A DNA stretch of 14,966 nucleotides from an uncultured Oscillospiraceae bacterium (GTDB taxonomy: Bacteria > Bacillota_A > Clostridia > Oscillospirales > Oscillospiraceae): contig CAJUAW010000066.1 of NCBI GenBank assembly GCA_910584605.1, positions 1 to 14,966 of the forward strand. The letters are read 5' to 3'. Within the stretch, counting starts at the first letter, position 1; every line of letters begins with the position of its first letter. A model generated the notes under the pieces. That model had not been told where the DNA came from. It was given only the letters and a program-made list of their open reading frames with translations, and made no database searches. The position numbers and the translations under genes are program-made. Positions 1 to 7,211 of this stretch are shown piece by piece.

Positions 1-1
1 C

Positions 2-856
2 AGCGACCCCATCATGCACATCGTCCGCAACTCCATGGACCACGGCCTGGAGGAGAAGGAGTCCGACCGGGTGGCCGTGGGCAAGGACCCGGTGGGCGAG
101 GTGGTCCTCTCCGCCCGGCATACCGGCAGCGAGGTCATTATCGAGATTAAGGACGACGGCCAGGGCGTGGACACCCAGGCCGTGCTGAACAAGGCCATCC
201 GCCAGGGCCTGGCCGCCCCCGACCACGACTACAGCCAGAAGGAGATCCTCAACTTCCTGATGATGCCCGGCTTCTCCACCAACACCGAGGTCACCGAGTA
301 TTCGGGCAGAGGCGTTGGCATGGACGTGGTGAAGAAGAACGTGGCCGATGTAGGCGGCACCGTCACCATCTCCAGCGAGTGGGGCCAGGGCATGACCACC
401 ACTCTGAAAATCCCCCTGACCATGGCCATCATGGACGGCATGGAGGTGGCGGTGGGCAGCTCCATCTTCACCATCCCCATCAACACCATCCAGTCCTCCC
501 TGAAGGTCACCGCCCAGGACGTGATCCACGACCCCGCCCAGGGCGAGATGGTAAAAATCCGGGACAACTTCTACCCCATCATCCGGGCCAAGGAGCTGTT
601 CTGCATGGAGCAGGGCTGCGACAACATCGAGGACGGCATCCTCATGTGGGTGGAGGCCGGCGAGCACTCCTACTGCCTGTTTGTCGACGAGCTGATGGGC
701 GAGCAGCAGATCGTGGTCAAGCCCATGCCCAACTACATCAACAACTTCGGCGTGAAGAACTACGGCATCAGCGGGTGCAGCATCCTGGGCGACGGCAGCA
801 TCAGCATCATTTTGGACGTGATGAACGTCTACGCGGCCGCTCACAGCACCTATTAA
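2..856 (+). CDS. cheA: Chemotaxis histidine kinase CheA, C-terminal part (5' end outside window)
   Basis: The reading frame is open from the window edge, so the phosphotransfer (P1), CheY/CheB-binding and dimerisation domains lie outside. What remains starts inside the HATPase domain at the N box (DPIMHIVRNSMDHG, local residues 2-15). It continues through the G1 box DDGQG (about 51-55), the F box (MMPGFSTN, about 87-94), the G2 box SGRGVGMD (about 101-108) and the WGQGMTTT segment (about 127-134). From about residue 140 a CheW-like P5 regulatory domain follows to the C-terminus. CheA autophosphorylates in response to chemoreceptors and passes phosphate to CheY and CheB, docked to receptors through CheW. 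It is the first visible gene of a cheA-cheW-cheR-cheB operon, with 31 nt to cheW. The family assignment is firm; the start is not visible. Confidence 0.96.
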   Translation, partial: SDPIMHIVRNSMDHGLEEKESDRVAVGKDPVGEVVLSARHTGSEVIIEIKDDGQGVDTQAVLNKAIRQGLAAPDHDYSQKEILNFLMMPGFSTNTEVTEYSGRGVGMDVVKKNVADVGGTVTISSEWGQGMTTTLKIPLTMAIMDGMEVAVGSSIFTIPINTIQSSLKVTAQDVIHDPAQGEMVKIRDNFYPIIRAKELFCMEQGCDNIEDGILMWVEAGEHSYCLFVDELMGEQQIVVKPMPNYINNFGVKNYGISGCSILGDGSISIILDVMNVYAAAHSTY

Positions 857-887
857 CGGCGGCAGTACAGGAAGGGAGAATGAACTT

Positions 888-1373
888 ATGGCACGAGTTG
901 AAGAAATGATGTTCGCCACCGAGGCCCAGATCGACGAGTATAACGATCAGATCCCGGAGATTGCCACCGATAAATACCTGATCTTCTCCTCCGACGGCCT
1001 GATGTACGGCATCAAGGCCGAGCTGGTCAAGGATATCATCACCGGCTACTCCATCACCTATCTGCCCCAGGTGCCCGGCTATGTCAAGGGCGTGATCAAC
1101 CTGCGGGGCCAGATCATCCCCATCGTGGACATCCGCCTGCGCCTGGGCAAAATGCCCCAGGACAACTTCTGCAGCATCGTGGTGGAAGTGGACGGCAACA
1201 TGGTAGGCATCGTGGTGGACATGGTGGAGCAGATGGTGGACGTCCCCAAGGAGGATATCCTTCCCGTCCCCACCAACAGCGGCGGGAGCCAGGTCATGGT
1301 CTCCGGCATGTGTACCCTGCCCGACGGCAACACCATGCTGGAGCTGGACTGTGCGCAGCTGCTCCACGACTGA
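888..1373 (+). CDS. cheW: Chemotaxis coupling protein CheW
   Basis: This 161-residue protein is a single CheW domain. It carries the characteristic block YVKGVINLRGQIIPIVDIRLRLG (quoted here as YVKGVINLRG and IIPIVDIRLRLG, about residues 64-87) and the later hydrophobic strand VGIVVDMVEQMVDV. CheW bridges chemoreceptors and the P5 domain of CheA at the cytoplasmic signalling array. An N-terminal tail of about 27 residues precedes the domain. The ATG at 888 follows an AGGAAGGGAG ribosome binding site at about 868-877, which supports this start. It lies between cheA (31 nt upstream) and cheR (37 nt downstream) and is surely co-transcribed with them. Confidence 0.95.
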   Translation: MARVEEMMFATEAQIDEYNDQIPEIATDKYLIFSSDGLMYGIKAELVKDIITGYSITYLPQVPGYVKGVINLRGQIIPIVDIRLRLGKMPQDNFCSIVVEVDGNMVGIVVDMVEQMVDVPKEDILPVPTNSGGSQVMVSGMCTLPDGNTMLELDCAQLLHD

Positions 1374-1410
1374 CGCTGGCACATACATTGTTAAGGGAGG
1401 GAGCTCTCAG

Positions 1411-2217
1411 ATGATACAGCCCATCTCGGATGAAGATTTCCGCAGACTGACAAATTTTATTCAATCCGAATTCGGCATCACCCTGCAGGAGAAGCGTCAG
1501 CTGGTCACCAGCCGGCTGTCCTCCATGCTGACCGAGCAGGGGTACACCAGCTTTTCCCAGTTCGTCACCCAGCTGCTGAAGGAGAAGGACCCCCAAAAGA
1601 TCGAGCAGGTGCTCAACCGCCTGACCACCAACTACACCTTCTTCATGCGGGAGCCGGAGCACTTCGACTTCTTCACCAAGGTGATTATGCCCGAGCTGGT
1701 GCGCAAATACCAGAACAAAAAGTCCATCGCCATCTGGAGCGCAGGCTGCTCCAGCGGCGAGGAGCCCTACAACGTATCCATGTACATCAAGGATTTTCTG
1801 GGCATGCAGGCCGGCCAGTGGGACACCCGCATCCTGGCCACCGACATCTCCCAAAAAGCCCTGGCCAAGGCCAAGCAGGGCATCTACGAGGTGCCCAGCA
1901 CCGTGCCCGAGACCTGGCGGAAGAAATACTTCAAGCATCTGGAGGGCAGCCGCTACGCCGTTGCCCCCGTGATCCGCAACAACGTGATCTTCCAGACCTT
2001 CAACCTGATGGACCCCATCCGGTTCCGCACCAAGTTCGACGTGATCTTCTGCCGCAACGTGATGATCTACTTCGATCAGCCCACCAAGGACGCCCTGGTG
2101 CGCCGCTTCTACGACGCCACCAACCCCGGCGGCTACCTGATGATCAGCCACTCGGAGAACCTGAGCAAGGACGCTCCCTACGCGACGGTAGCTCCGTCCA
2201 CCTTCCAGAAAAAATGA
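1411..2217 (+). CDS. cheR: Chemotaxis protein methyltransferase CheR
   Basis: This 268-residue protein methylates glutamates on chemoreceptors using S-adenosylmethionine, opposing CheB during adaptation. The N-terminal helical CheR domain covers about residues 1-75. The SAM-binding methyltransferase fold follows, with WSAGCSSGEEPY (109-120), the acidic loop ATDIS (143-147), NLMDP (198-202) and the FCRNVMIYFD motif (213-222). The start is placed at the ATG at 1411, which follows AGGGAGGG at about 1394-1401. An upstream ATG at 1351 in the same frame lies inside cheW and has no ribosome binding site, so it was not used. There is no C-terminal VGF-type receptor-tethering role visible and no TPR extension; the length is typical of the plain CheR. 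Confidence 0.95.
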   Translation: MIQPISDEDFRRLTNFIQSEFGITLQEKRQLVTSRLSSMLTEQGYTSFSQFVTQLLKEKDPQKIEQVLNRLTTNYTFFMREPEHFDFFTKVIMPELVRKYQNKKSIAIWSAGCSSGEEPYNVSMYIKDFLGMQAGQWDTRILATDISQKALAKAKQGIYEVPSTVPETWRKKYFKHLEGSRYAVAPVIRNNVIFQTFNLMDPIRFRTKFDVIFCRNVMIYFDQPTKDALVRRFYDATNPGGYLMISHSENLSKDAPYATVAPSTFQKK

Positions 2218-2224
2218 TGCGCCC

Positions 2225-2243
2225 CCCGGTCCTCCGGACCGGG
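2225..2243 (+). other. Intercistronic hairpin between cheR and cheB
   Basis: A perfect 8-bp stem, CCCGGTCC at 2225-2232 with GGACCGGG at 2236-2243, closes a 3-nt loop. It has no U-tract, so it does not look like a terminator. It ends 14 nt before the cheB ribosome binding site and could protect the upstream mRNA or tune cheB translation. Function is inferred only. Confidence 0.45.
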
Positions 2244-2271
2244 CCGGGCCTGATTTGAAGGAGTGATTGTC

Positions 2272-3378
2272 ATGTGGCCATCCAACAAAAAGATCCGCGT
2301 TCTGGTGGTGGACGACTCCGTCCTGGCCCGCACCATGATTTCCAACGGGCTGAACGCCTCCCCCCGTGTGGAGGTGGTGGGCACCGCCTTCAACGCCAAG
2401 GACGCCCGGGTCAAGGTGGACCAGCTCAAGCCCGACGTGATGACGCTGGACGTGGAGATGCCCGGCATGAGCGGCATCGACCTTTTAAAGCAGCTGCTCC
2501 CCGCCGTCCCCCTGCCGGTGATTCTGGTGTCCTCCCTGGACCTGCGGGTGTTCGACGCCCTGTCCGCCGGAGCGGTGGACTTTGTCCGCAAGCCGGAGCC
2601 GGGCCAGAACGAGGCGTTCATCCACTCGCTCACCAGCAAGGTCATCGCCGCCGCCGGAGCCCAGGTGCGCCCCCGGCCCGGCGCCCCCGCGCTGACAGCG
2701 GCCGGTCGGCCGGGAGCCGCCCTGGGCGGCGGAGTCCGCCTGCCCCAAACCGGCAACAAGCCCGCTCTCCCCGCGCCTCCGCTCCTGGGCAGCCGACCCT
2801 CAATGGACGCTGCCATCATCGCCCTGGGGGCCTCCACCGGCGGCACCGAGGCCACCCTGGAGGTCATGAAGCGTCTGCCCGCCGACATCCCCCCCATGCT
2901 CATCGTGCAGCACATGCCGGTGGGCTTCACCCAGATGTACGCCGACCGGCTCAACCGCCTGTGCCACATGGAGGTGCGGGAGGCCAAGACCGGCGATGAG
3001 CTGCGCCGGGGACTGGCCCTGCTGGCTCCGGCGGACTTTCAGATGCGCGTGGTCCGCAGCGGGACAAAATACACCGTAAGCTGCATGCCCGGCGAGAAGG
3101 TCAGCGGCCACCGGCCCTCGGTGGACGCGTTGTTCTTCTCCATGGCCGAGCAGGTCAAGTGTAAAATGGCCGGCATCATCATGACCGGCATGGGCCGGGA
3201 CGGGGCCGACGGCCTTTTGAAGATGCGTCAGGCCGGGGCCTACACCATCGGCCAGGACAAGGAATCCAGCGTGGTGTACGGCATGCCCATGGTGGCCTAC
3301 AACATTGGCGCGGTCCAGATCCAGGGCTCCTGCGAGGACATTGCAGGAATCCTGCTGCGGCAGCTCCAAAGATGGTAA
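2272..3378 (+). CDS. cheB: Chemotaxis response regulator protein-glutamate methylesterase CheB
   Basis: This 368-residue protein demethylates and deamidates chemoreceptors when phosphorylated by CheA. The N-terminal receiver domain (about residues 7-125) has the acidic pair D14-D15, the phosphoacceptor D60 (TLDVEMPGMSG) and the conserved lysine K107 in VRKP. A proline- and glycine-rich linker (about 130-177) leads to the methylesterase domain with the catalytic triad S188 (GASTGG), H214 (VQHMP) and D310 (MGRDG). The ATG at 2272 is 8 nt after AAGGAG (2258-2263). A GTG at 2263 in the same frame overlaps that ribosome binding site and is rejected. It is the last gene of the che operon, followed at once by a strong terminator. 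Confidence 0.95.
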   Translation: MWPSNKKIRVLVVDDSVLARTMISNGLNASPRVEVVGTAFNAKDARVKVDQLKPDVMTLDVEMPGMSGIDLLKQLLPAVPLPVILVSSLDLRVFDALSAGAVDFVRKPEPGQNEAFIHSLTSKVIAAAGAQVRPRPGAPALTAAGRPGAALGGGVRLPQTGNKPALPAPPLLGSRPSMDAAIIALGASTGGTEATLEVMKRLPADIPPMLIVQHMPVGFTQMYADRLNRLCHMEVREAKTGDELRRGLALLAPADFQMRVVRSGTKYTVSCMPGEKVSGHRPSVDALFFSMAEQVKCKMAGIIMTGMGRDGADGLLKMRQAGAYTIGQDKESSVVYGMPMVAYNIGAVQIQGSCEDIAGILLRQLQRW

Positions 3379-3417
3379 AAAAACAGCGCCGGGAATTGTT
3401 CCCGGCGCTGTTTTTTT
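3377..3417. terminator. Bidirectional intrinsic terminator between cheB and the Asp23 gene
   Basis: A perfect 12-bp inverted repeat (CAGCGCCGGGAA at 3384-3395 and TTCCCGGCGCTG at 3399-3410) with a 3-nt loop is flanked by seven A on the left and seven T on the right. It therefore has a U-tract in both directions. It starts inside the stop codon of cheB and ends inside the stop codon of the convergent minus-strand gene, so one hairpin serves both operons. Confidence 0.93.
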
Positions 3418-3766
3418 ACTGCTCTGGCTGGGGGAAAACGATGCCGCTGACGCTGACGTTGACGGCGGCGACCTCCAAACCGGTCATGGACTCGATGGCG
3501 GTTTTCACCGCCTCCTGCACGGCCCTGCCCATCTCGGGGATGGTGTGGCCATAGGCCATGAGGACGGACATGGTGACCACCACCTGAGCCTCCTCCAGCT
3601 TAATGTGGACCCCCTTGGCGGCGTTCTTTCTGCCTGGGTTGGTCAGACTGCTGACCCCCTCCACCTCCAGGGCAGCGGCGGCAGAGATGGCCGCCAGCAC
3701 CTCCTCAGAGATGTGAATGTTGCCCAGCTCATCAGAGCGGGAGACATAATCCTTGCTTTCGCCCAT
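3416..3766 (-). CDS. Asp23/Gls24 family protein, YqhY-like
   Basis: This 116-residue protein belongs to the Asp23/Gls24 (DUF322) family. Recognisable parts are GNIHISEEVLAAISAAAALEVEG-type opening (IHISEEVLAAI, then LEVEGVSSL), the central IKLEEAQVVVTMSVLMAYG strand pair and the C-terminal VAAVNVSVSGIVFP. In Firmicutes the yqhY gene often lies beside accBC or spoIIIAH and has been linked to control of acetyl-CoA carboxylase; that role is borrowed from relatives. The ATG at 3766 follows AGGAG with about 10 nt spacing. A TTG further upstream in frame (3796) would place the ribosome binding site inside the gene, so it is rejected. The gene is downstream of spoIIIAH but has its own sigma-A-like promoter (3809-3837), so it should also be made in vegetative cells. 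Confidence 0.88.
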   Translation of the reverse strand: MGESKDYVSRSDELGNIHISEEVLAAISAAAALEVEGVSSLTNPGRKNAAKGVHIKLEEAQVVVTMSVLMAYGHTIPEMGRAVQEAVKTAIESMTGLEVAAVNVSVSGIVFPQPEQ

Positions 3767-3795
3767 TGTGATACCACTCCTGTTTCCAGTTTTCA

Positions 3796-3808
3796 AACGG
3801 ATACCGTT
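3796..3808. promoter_or_regulatory. Candidate operator at the Asp23 gene start of transcription
   Basis: An inverted repeat AACGG-ATA-CCGTT directly abuts the -10 box of the Asp23 gene promoter and so covers the expected transcription start. Its position suits a repressor site. It is short and no matching regulator is known from this window. Confidence 0.35.
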
Positions 3809-3837
3809 ATTTTACCACACTTTTCCCCGTTTGACAA
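3809..3837 (-). promoter_or_regulatory. Sigma-A-type promoter of the Asp23/YqhY gene
   Basis: Read on the minus strand, the -35 is TTGTCA (3832-3837), the spacer is 17 nt and the -10 is TAAAAT (3809-3814), preceded by TGG, which makes an extended -10. Five of six bases match in each box. It is about 43 nt upstream of the ATG at 3766 and separates this gene from the sporulation operon before it. Confidence 0.75.
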
Positions 3838-3855
3838 CCGCAGAGGCAAAAAACT

Positions 3856-4491
3856 TTACTCCACCTCAATGATATGGATCTGACCGGCGGTGAAGCCGCT
3901 GGTCTGGTGCACGATGTCCACGATCTTGGCGGTGTCCGCCTCGGTGAGGCCGCCCTCCGGCGCGGCCACCGCCAGGGAGAGGGAGTCCTCCCCGATGAAG
4001 GCCACGCAGTCGGCAAAGCCCTTGGCCACCACCAGGTTCTCGATCTGGGCCTCGGTGACGGTGTAGTCTGCCATGGTCTGGATGTTATCGTTGAGCTGGT
4101 CCTTCACGGCGGCGTCCGCGTCCTCCCGGGCAGCGGCGTCCTGGAGCAGGGAGAGGGCGCTGTCCCTGGCCTGCTGCCGGTTGAGCCGGGCGGTGGCGAA
4201 GTAGGCGCTTCCCTCCGTCTCCCCGGCGGAGGGGACCTCCGCTCCGGCGGTCCCGGCGTCCTGGGCGTCCTCCTCCCCGGTACCGGCGGCGGAGCGGTCG
4301 CCGCTCACCAGCGGGTCCTGGGTCTGGCCCCCCACCATGGCGGACTGCCCCAGCGTCTTGCCCGCGCCGGTGTCCGCCTCCTTGTCGTAGTTCCAGTTCA
4401 GGTACACCGCCGCGCACACAAACAGGGCAATGGCCGCCACCACCGCGTTCCGCTTCCACAGCTGGGACCAGCCGTCCTTCTTCGTTCTCAT
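3856..4491 (-). CDS. spoIIIAH: Stage III sporulation protein AH (SpoIIIAH)
   Basis: This 211-residue mother-cell membrane protein is expected to be the SpoIIIA ring component that meets the forespore side of the channel (SpoIIQ or its substitute). A basic N-terminus is followed by one membrane segment (about residues 15-33, NAVVAAIALFVCAAVYLNW). Then comes a low-complexity Gly/Ala/Asp linker (about 34-98). The C-terminal ring-building domain related to YscJ/FliF covers about 100-211 (NRQQARDSALSLLQ through GFTAGQIHIIEVE). The start ATG at 4491 follows AAGGAGGAG. It is 43 nt downstream of spoIIIAG, the only real gap besides AB-AC in the operon, and is the last spoIIIA gene. Family assignment rests on the domain pattern and operon order. 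Confidence 0.9.
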   Translation of the reverse strand: MRTKKDGWSQLWKRNAVVAAIALFVCAAVYLNWNYDKEADTGAGKTLGQSAMVGGQTQDPLVSGDRSAAGTGEEDAQDAGTAGAEVPSAGETEGSAYFATARLNRQQARDSALSLLQDAAAREDADAAVKDQLNDNIQTMADYTVTEAQIENLVVAKGFADCVAFIGEDSLSLAVAAPEGGLTEADTAKIVDIVHQTSGFTAGQIHIIEVE

Positions 4492-4534
4492 GTTGACTCC
4501 TCCTTTTATGTTGGTTGTTGGGAAAAACGCCCTG

Positions 4535-5047
4535 CTAGCCTCCGGCGCACACCGAGATCCGGTCGGCGCCCAGGCCGGTGAGGGCGGACACCGCCTCGAT
4601 GAGCCGGAGACGCACTCTGGCGTCCCCTCCGCCGGGGCAGACGATCAGCGCGCCCCGGAACTCCGGGGCCACCGTCTGGAGGGGGACCACCTCCTGCTGG
4701 CCGGACCCCTTGCCCACGGTGACCACCGTGCTGGTCCCGCCGCCGTCCCCCTCCCGCTCCTGGTTCCGGGCCAGCACCTGACGGCTGCCTCCGTCCAGGG
4801 TGAGAACCACCCGGGTCTCCCCCGCCCCCTCGATCTGGGACAGGGTGCGCTCCAGCTTGGTCTCAAAGCTCTCCAGGTCGAAGGAGGCCCCCTCCTCCTG
4901 GTCCGGCAGCTCCCCGCCAGGGCTGTCCCGCCCGCCGGAGGGCAGGAGCAGCAGCGCCACCCCCGCCGCCGCCACCAGCAGCACATATAAGTACCTCCGC
5001 AGCCCCTCCTTCCACCGTTGGGCCGCCTCGGGCCACTTCCATTTCAC
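4535..5047 (-). CDS. spoIIIAG: Stage III sporulation protein AG (SpoIIIAG)
   Basis: This 170-residue protein has one N-terminal membrane segment (about residues 19-36, YLYVLLVAAAGVALLLLP) and a C-terminal ring-building domain (from LERTLSQIEGAGETRVVLTL to the end), the family that forms the large SpoIIIAG ring in the intermembrane space. The start is the GTG at 5047, whose last bases overlap the spoIIIAF stop (GTGA). A GGAGGAGGA ribosome binding site lies just upstream, inside the spoIIIAF end. The same frame stays open for another 147 codons upstream, but that stretch is opposite-frame, Gly-rich sequence over spoIIIAF and is not coding. Neighbour order AF-AG-AH supports the call. Confidence 0.9.
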   Translation of the reverse strand: MKWKWPEAAQRWKEGLRRYLYVLLVAAAGVALLLLPSGGRDSPGGELPDQEEGASFDLESFETKLERTLSQIEGAGETRVVLTLDGGSRQVLARNQEREGDGGGTSTVVTVGKGSGQQEVVPLQTVAPEFRGALIVCPGGGDARVRLRLIEAVSALTGLGADRISVCAGG

Positions 5048-5541
5048 GGCATTTCCTCCTCCTCCATGTAAATCTGCGCCTCCGGCGGGACCCCCAGGTC
5101 CTCCGCGATGGTCCGGATCAGCCGGCCCTGGACCTCCGCCGTCATGGAGCCAGCCACCTCCGTCCGGACAGGGAGGTACAGGCCGTCCTCCGACGGCTGG
5201 CACTCCACCCGGGCCCGGCAGGTCAGGCCAAGCTCCGCCGCCTTGTCCACAATATATGCGGCGCACTCCCGTTCTATGATGCTTTTCATCTGCTGGTTTA
5301 CCGTCCCCTCCAGCTCCTCCTCCCGGTGCTGGATGGAGTCCAGCCAGCCCTCCAGCCAGCGCTGGCCCTCCGCCGCGTCCAGGGTGGCTGCCGGGGAGAG
5401 CACCGCCCCCAGCAGCACCAGTCCGCACACCAGCCGCCCCACCCGCTTCACCCCGCCGGGGGGCATGAGGGCTCCGGCCACCGCGCACAGCAGGGAGGCC
5501 GCGATCACCGCCAGCAGCCAGCTCCGCACCGCCCCCATCAT
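5044..5541 (-). CDS. spoIIIAF: Stage III sporulation protein AF (SpoIIIAF)
   Basis: This 165-residue protein has two N-terminal membrane segments (about residues 7-26 and 36-51) followed by a soluble domain with an amphipathic helix (ALDAAEGQRWLEGWLDSIQ region) and a C-terminal alpha/beta part ending in a run of Glu. That is the SpoIIIAF layout, a small ring-building homologue in the mother-cell membrane complex. Two tandem ATGs open the frame at 5541 and 5538; the first overlaps the spoIIIAE stop as ATGA, which indicates translational coupling. The Glu-rich end is partly a by-product of encoding the GGAGGAGG ribosome binding site of spoIIIAG. Confidence 0.88.
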   Translation of the reverse strand: MMGAVRSWLLAVIAASLLCAVAGALMPPGGVKRVGRLVCGLVLLGAVLSPAATLDAAEGQRWLEGWLDSIQHREEELEGTVNQQMKSIIERECAAYIVDKAAELGLTCRARVECQPSEDGLYLPVRTEVAGSMTAEVQGRLIRTIAEDLGVPPEAQIYMEEEEMP

Positions 5542-6599
5542 ATGGTCACCGCCGCCACAGCGGACACCAGGCTCACCAGCAGCATCAGGGCTCCCGCCCC
5601 GGTCATGCCCAGCACCAGGCCGAAGGCGGTGCCGATGGCGTCGATGAGGCCGGACAGCTTGGGCTGGGCCACCACCGCGCACAGGGCGGCGGCCAGCTTG
5701 TACACCAGGTACTGGAGGGCCAGCCGCAGGAAGGGGGTGAGGCACAGGGCCAGCACCACCAGCAGTCCCGCCAGCCCCACCGTCCCCCGCAGCACCCCCG
5801 CTCCCGCCAGCACCGACTCGGAGGCGTCGGCCAGAATGCTCCCCACCACCGGGATGGCCCGGGAGATGGCCAGCTTGGCCGCCTTCACGGCGGCGGCGTC
5901 CACACTGCCCGCGATGGCCCCGCTGGCCGTCAGGTAGCCCACAAAGGCCAGCAGCAGGGCGGTCAGGACAAAGGTGATGGTCCCCTTCAGCAGATCGGCC
6001 ACCTTTTTCAGCCCCGGATTGCCCACGGCGGCGTGGGCGCAGCTCACCGCCACGAAGGAGTAGACCAGGGGGACCAGCAGCCGGTCCATGACGGTGAGCA
6101 GCAGCTGGGAGAAGAGCACCGTGGCCCCCTGCCGGGCGGCGGCGGCGCTCACCGACCCGGTGGCCGCCGTCAGTACCGCCATCACCGGCAGCAGAAGACT
6201 GGAGAACTCCTCCATTCTGCCCAGAGTGTCCCGGCCCAGGCCGATCATCGCGGCCATGTCCGTCATGGTCAGGGCGGTGATGGCCAAAGCTCCGGCCATA
6301 GTCACCGCCGGGAGGCCCTCCCCCTCCCCCGCCTGGACGCTCTCCGCCAGGGCGCACAGCAGCACCACTGCCGCCAGCTTCATGGCGGTGGTCAGGCTGG
6401 CCCGGAGGAGGGGCCTCAGCTGGTCCAGAGCCTGTCCGGCCAGCTGGGCCAGCCCCTGGTCCAGGGAGACGTCCCGAGACACCCCCTGGCCCTCCGCCGT
6501 CTCCCACACCTGGTCCAGGCCGGGGACGTCCAGCTCCGCCCCCCAGGCCGGGAGGAGGCACGCCGCAGCCAGCGCACAGAAAATCAGCACACGTCTCAT
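5538..6599 (-). CDS. spoIIIAE: Stage III sporulation protein AE (SpoIIIAE)
   Basis: This 353-residue polytopic membrane protein begins with a signal-peptide-like segment (MRRVLIFCALAAACLLPAWG, then AELD). Six or more hydrophobic stretches follow, including AMKLAAVVLLCALAES, AVTMAGALAITALTM, FSSLLLPVMAVLTAATGSVS, FVLTALLLAFVGYL, GLAGLLVVLALCLTP and the C-terminal GAGALMLLVSLVSAVAAVT. SpoIIIAE is the largest membrane protein of the SpoIIIA channel and resembles export permeases. The start ATG at 6599 overlaps the spoIIIAD stop (ATGA). It is somewhat shorter than the Bacillus protein (about 400 residues), mainly in the N-terminal region. An in-frame open stretch upstream to 7028 is noncoding overlap with spoIIIAD and AC. 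Confidence 0.92.
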   Translation of the reverse strand: MRRVLIFCALAAACLLPAWGAELDVPGLDQVWETAEGQGVSRDVSLDQGLAQLAGQALDQLRPLLRASLTTAMKLAAVVLLCALAESVQAGEGEGLPAVTMAGALAITALTMTDMAAMIGLGRDTLGRMEEFSSLLLPVMAVLTAATGSVSAAAARQGATVLFSQLLLTVMDRLLVPLVYSFVAVSCAHAAVGNPGLKKVADLLKGTITFVLTALLLAFVGYLTASGAIAGSVDAAAVKAAKLAISRAIPVVGSILADASESVLAGAGVLRGTVGLAGLLVVLALCLTPFLRLALQYLVYKLAAALCAVVAQPKLSGLIDAIGTAFGLVLGMTGAGALMLLVSLVSAVAAVTI

Positions 6600-6985
6600 G
6601 TCAGCAGCTCCCCCATCAGCTGGGCCACAGCCCGCACCAGGGGCAGAGCCGCCAGCAGAGCCAGAACGGTCCCCGCCGTCTCCACAAAGGCGGCCGCCCC
6701 TCCCTCCCCCGCCGAACGGCAGATCTCCACCGTCAGCCTGGTGAGGATGGACAGGGCCACCGTTTTGAACACCGGCTCCAGCAGGGCCTCCGACAGTCCG
6801 GCCAGCTGGGCCAGCTCCTCCATCAGGGCCACCGCCGCCCCCAGGCCCTGAGCGGCCAGAGCCAGCATCCACAGCCCCGCCGCCAGCACCAGCAACAGGG
6901 CCAGCTCCGGGGTGTTTTTCCGCAGCACCGCGCTGAGCACCACCGCCGTCACCCCCACGGCGGCCAGCTTGGCCATGGCCTCCAT
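6596..6985 (-). CDS. spoIIIAD: Stage III sporulation protein AD (SpoIIIAD)
   Basis: This 129-residue hydrophobic protein shows about four membrane segments (LAAVGVTAVVLSAVL, ELALLLVLAAGLWMLALA, a weaker central helix and AGTVLALLAALPLVRAVAQL). SpoIIIAC and SpoIIIAD are small membrane proteins of the SpoIIIA complex and are homologous over their membrane helices. The ATG at 6985 shares bases with the spoIIIAC stop (TGATG). A GTG one codon earlier (6988) is an equally close alternative and would add a single residue. The conserved motif-like stretch ALLEPVFKTVALSILTRL, with its Lys-Thr pair between helices, fits the family. Confidence 0.9.
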   Translation of the reverse strand: MEAMAKLAAVGVTAVVLSAVLRKNTPELALLLVLAAGLWMLALAAQGLGAAVALMEELAQLAGLSEALLEPVFKTVALSILTRLTVEICRSAGEGGAAAFVETAGTVLALLAALPLVRAVAQLMGELLT

Positions 6986-7179
6986 CACAGCCCAAACAGG
7001 TCCTTGACCAGGTCGAACAGGCTGGCAATCTCCTGGACCACCATCATCAGCACCACCACCAGCCCCGCCAGGGTGGTCATCATAGCCTGCTCGTCCCGGC
7101 CCGCCCGGCTGAGCACCTGGTTCAGCACCGCCACCAGGATGCCGATGGCCGCAATTTTGAAAATGAGATCAACCTCCAT
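6985..7179 (-). CDS. spoIIIAC: Stage III sporulation protein AC (SpoIIIAC)
   Basis: This 64-residue protein has two membrane helices (IFKIAAIGILVAVLNQVL and AMMTTLAGLVVVLMMVVQEI) joined by the short loop SRAGRDEQ. The size, the helix-loop-helix form and the KIAAIGILVAVLNQVL pattern are those of SpoIIIAC. The start ATG at 7179 is preceded by a modest AGAGGG site. There are 32 nt between it and spoIIIAB. It overlaps spoIIIAD at its stop codon. Confidence 0.92.
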   Translation of the reverse strand: MEVDLIFKIAAIGILVAVLNQVLSRAGRDEQAMMTTLAGLVVVLMMVVQEIASLFDLVKDLFGL

Positions 7180-7211
7180 ATGTAAAAGCCCTCTTTCGTG
7201 ATGGTATCATA

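Noticed and set aside
5044..7028. Very long open frames on the minus strand running upstream of the spoIIIAE, AF and AG starts (about 500 codons in total each)
   Set aside because: The upstream parts are Gly/Pro/Arg-rich, overlap recognised genes in another frame and are a by-product of GC-rich codon use. The true starts have family matches and overlapping stop/start codons.
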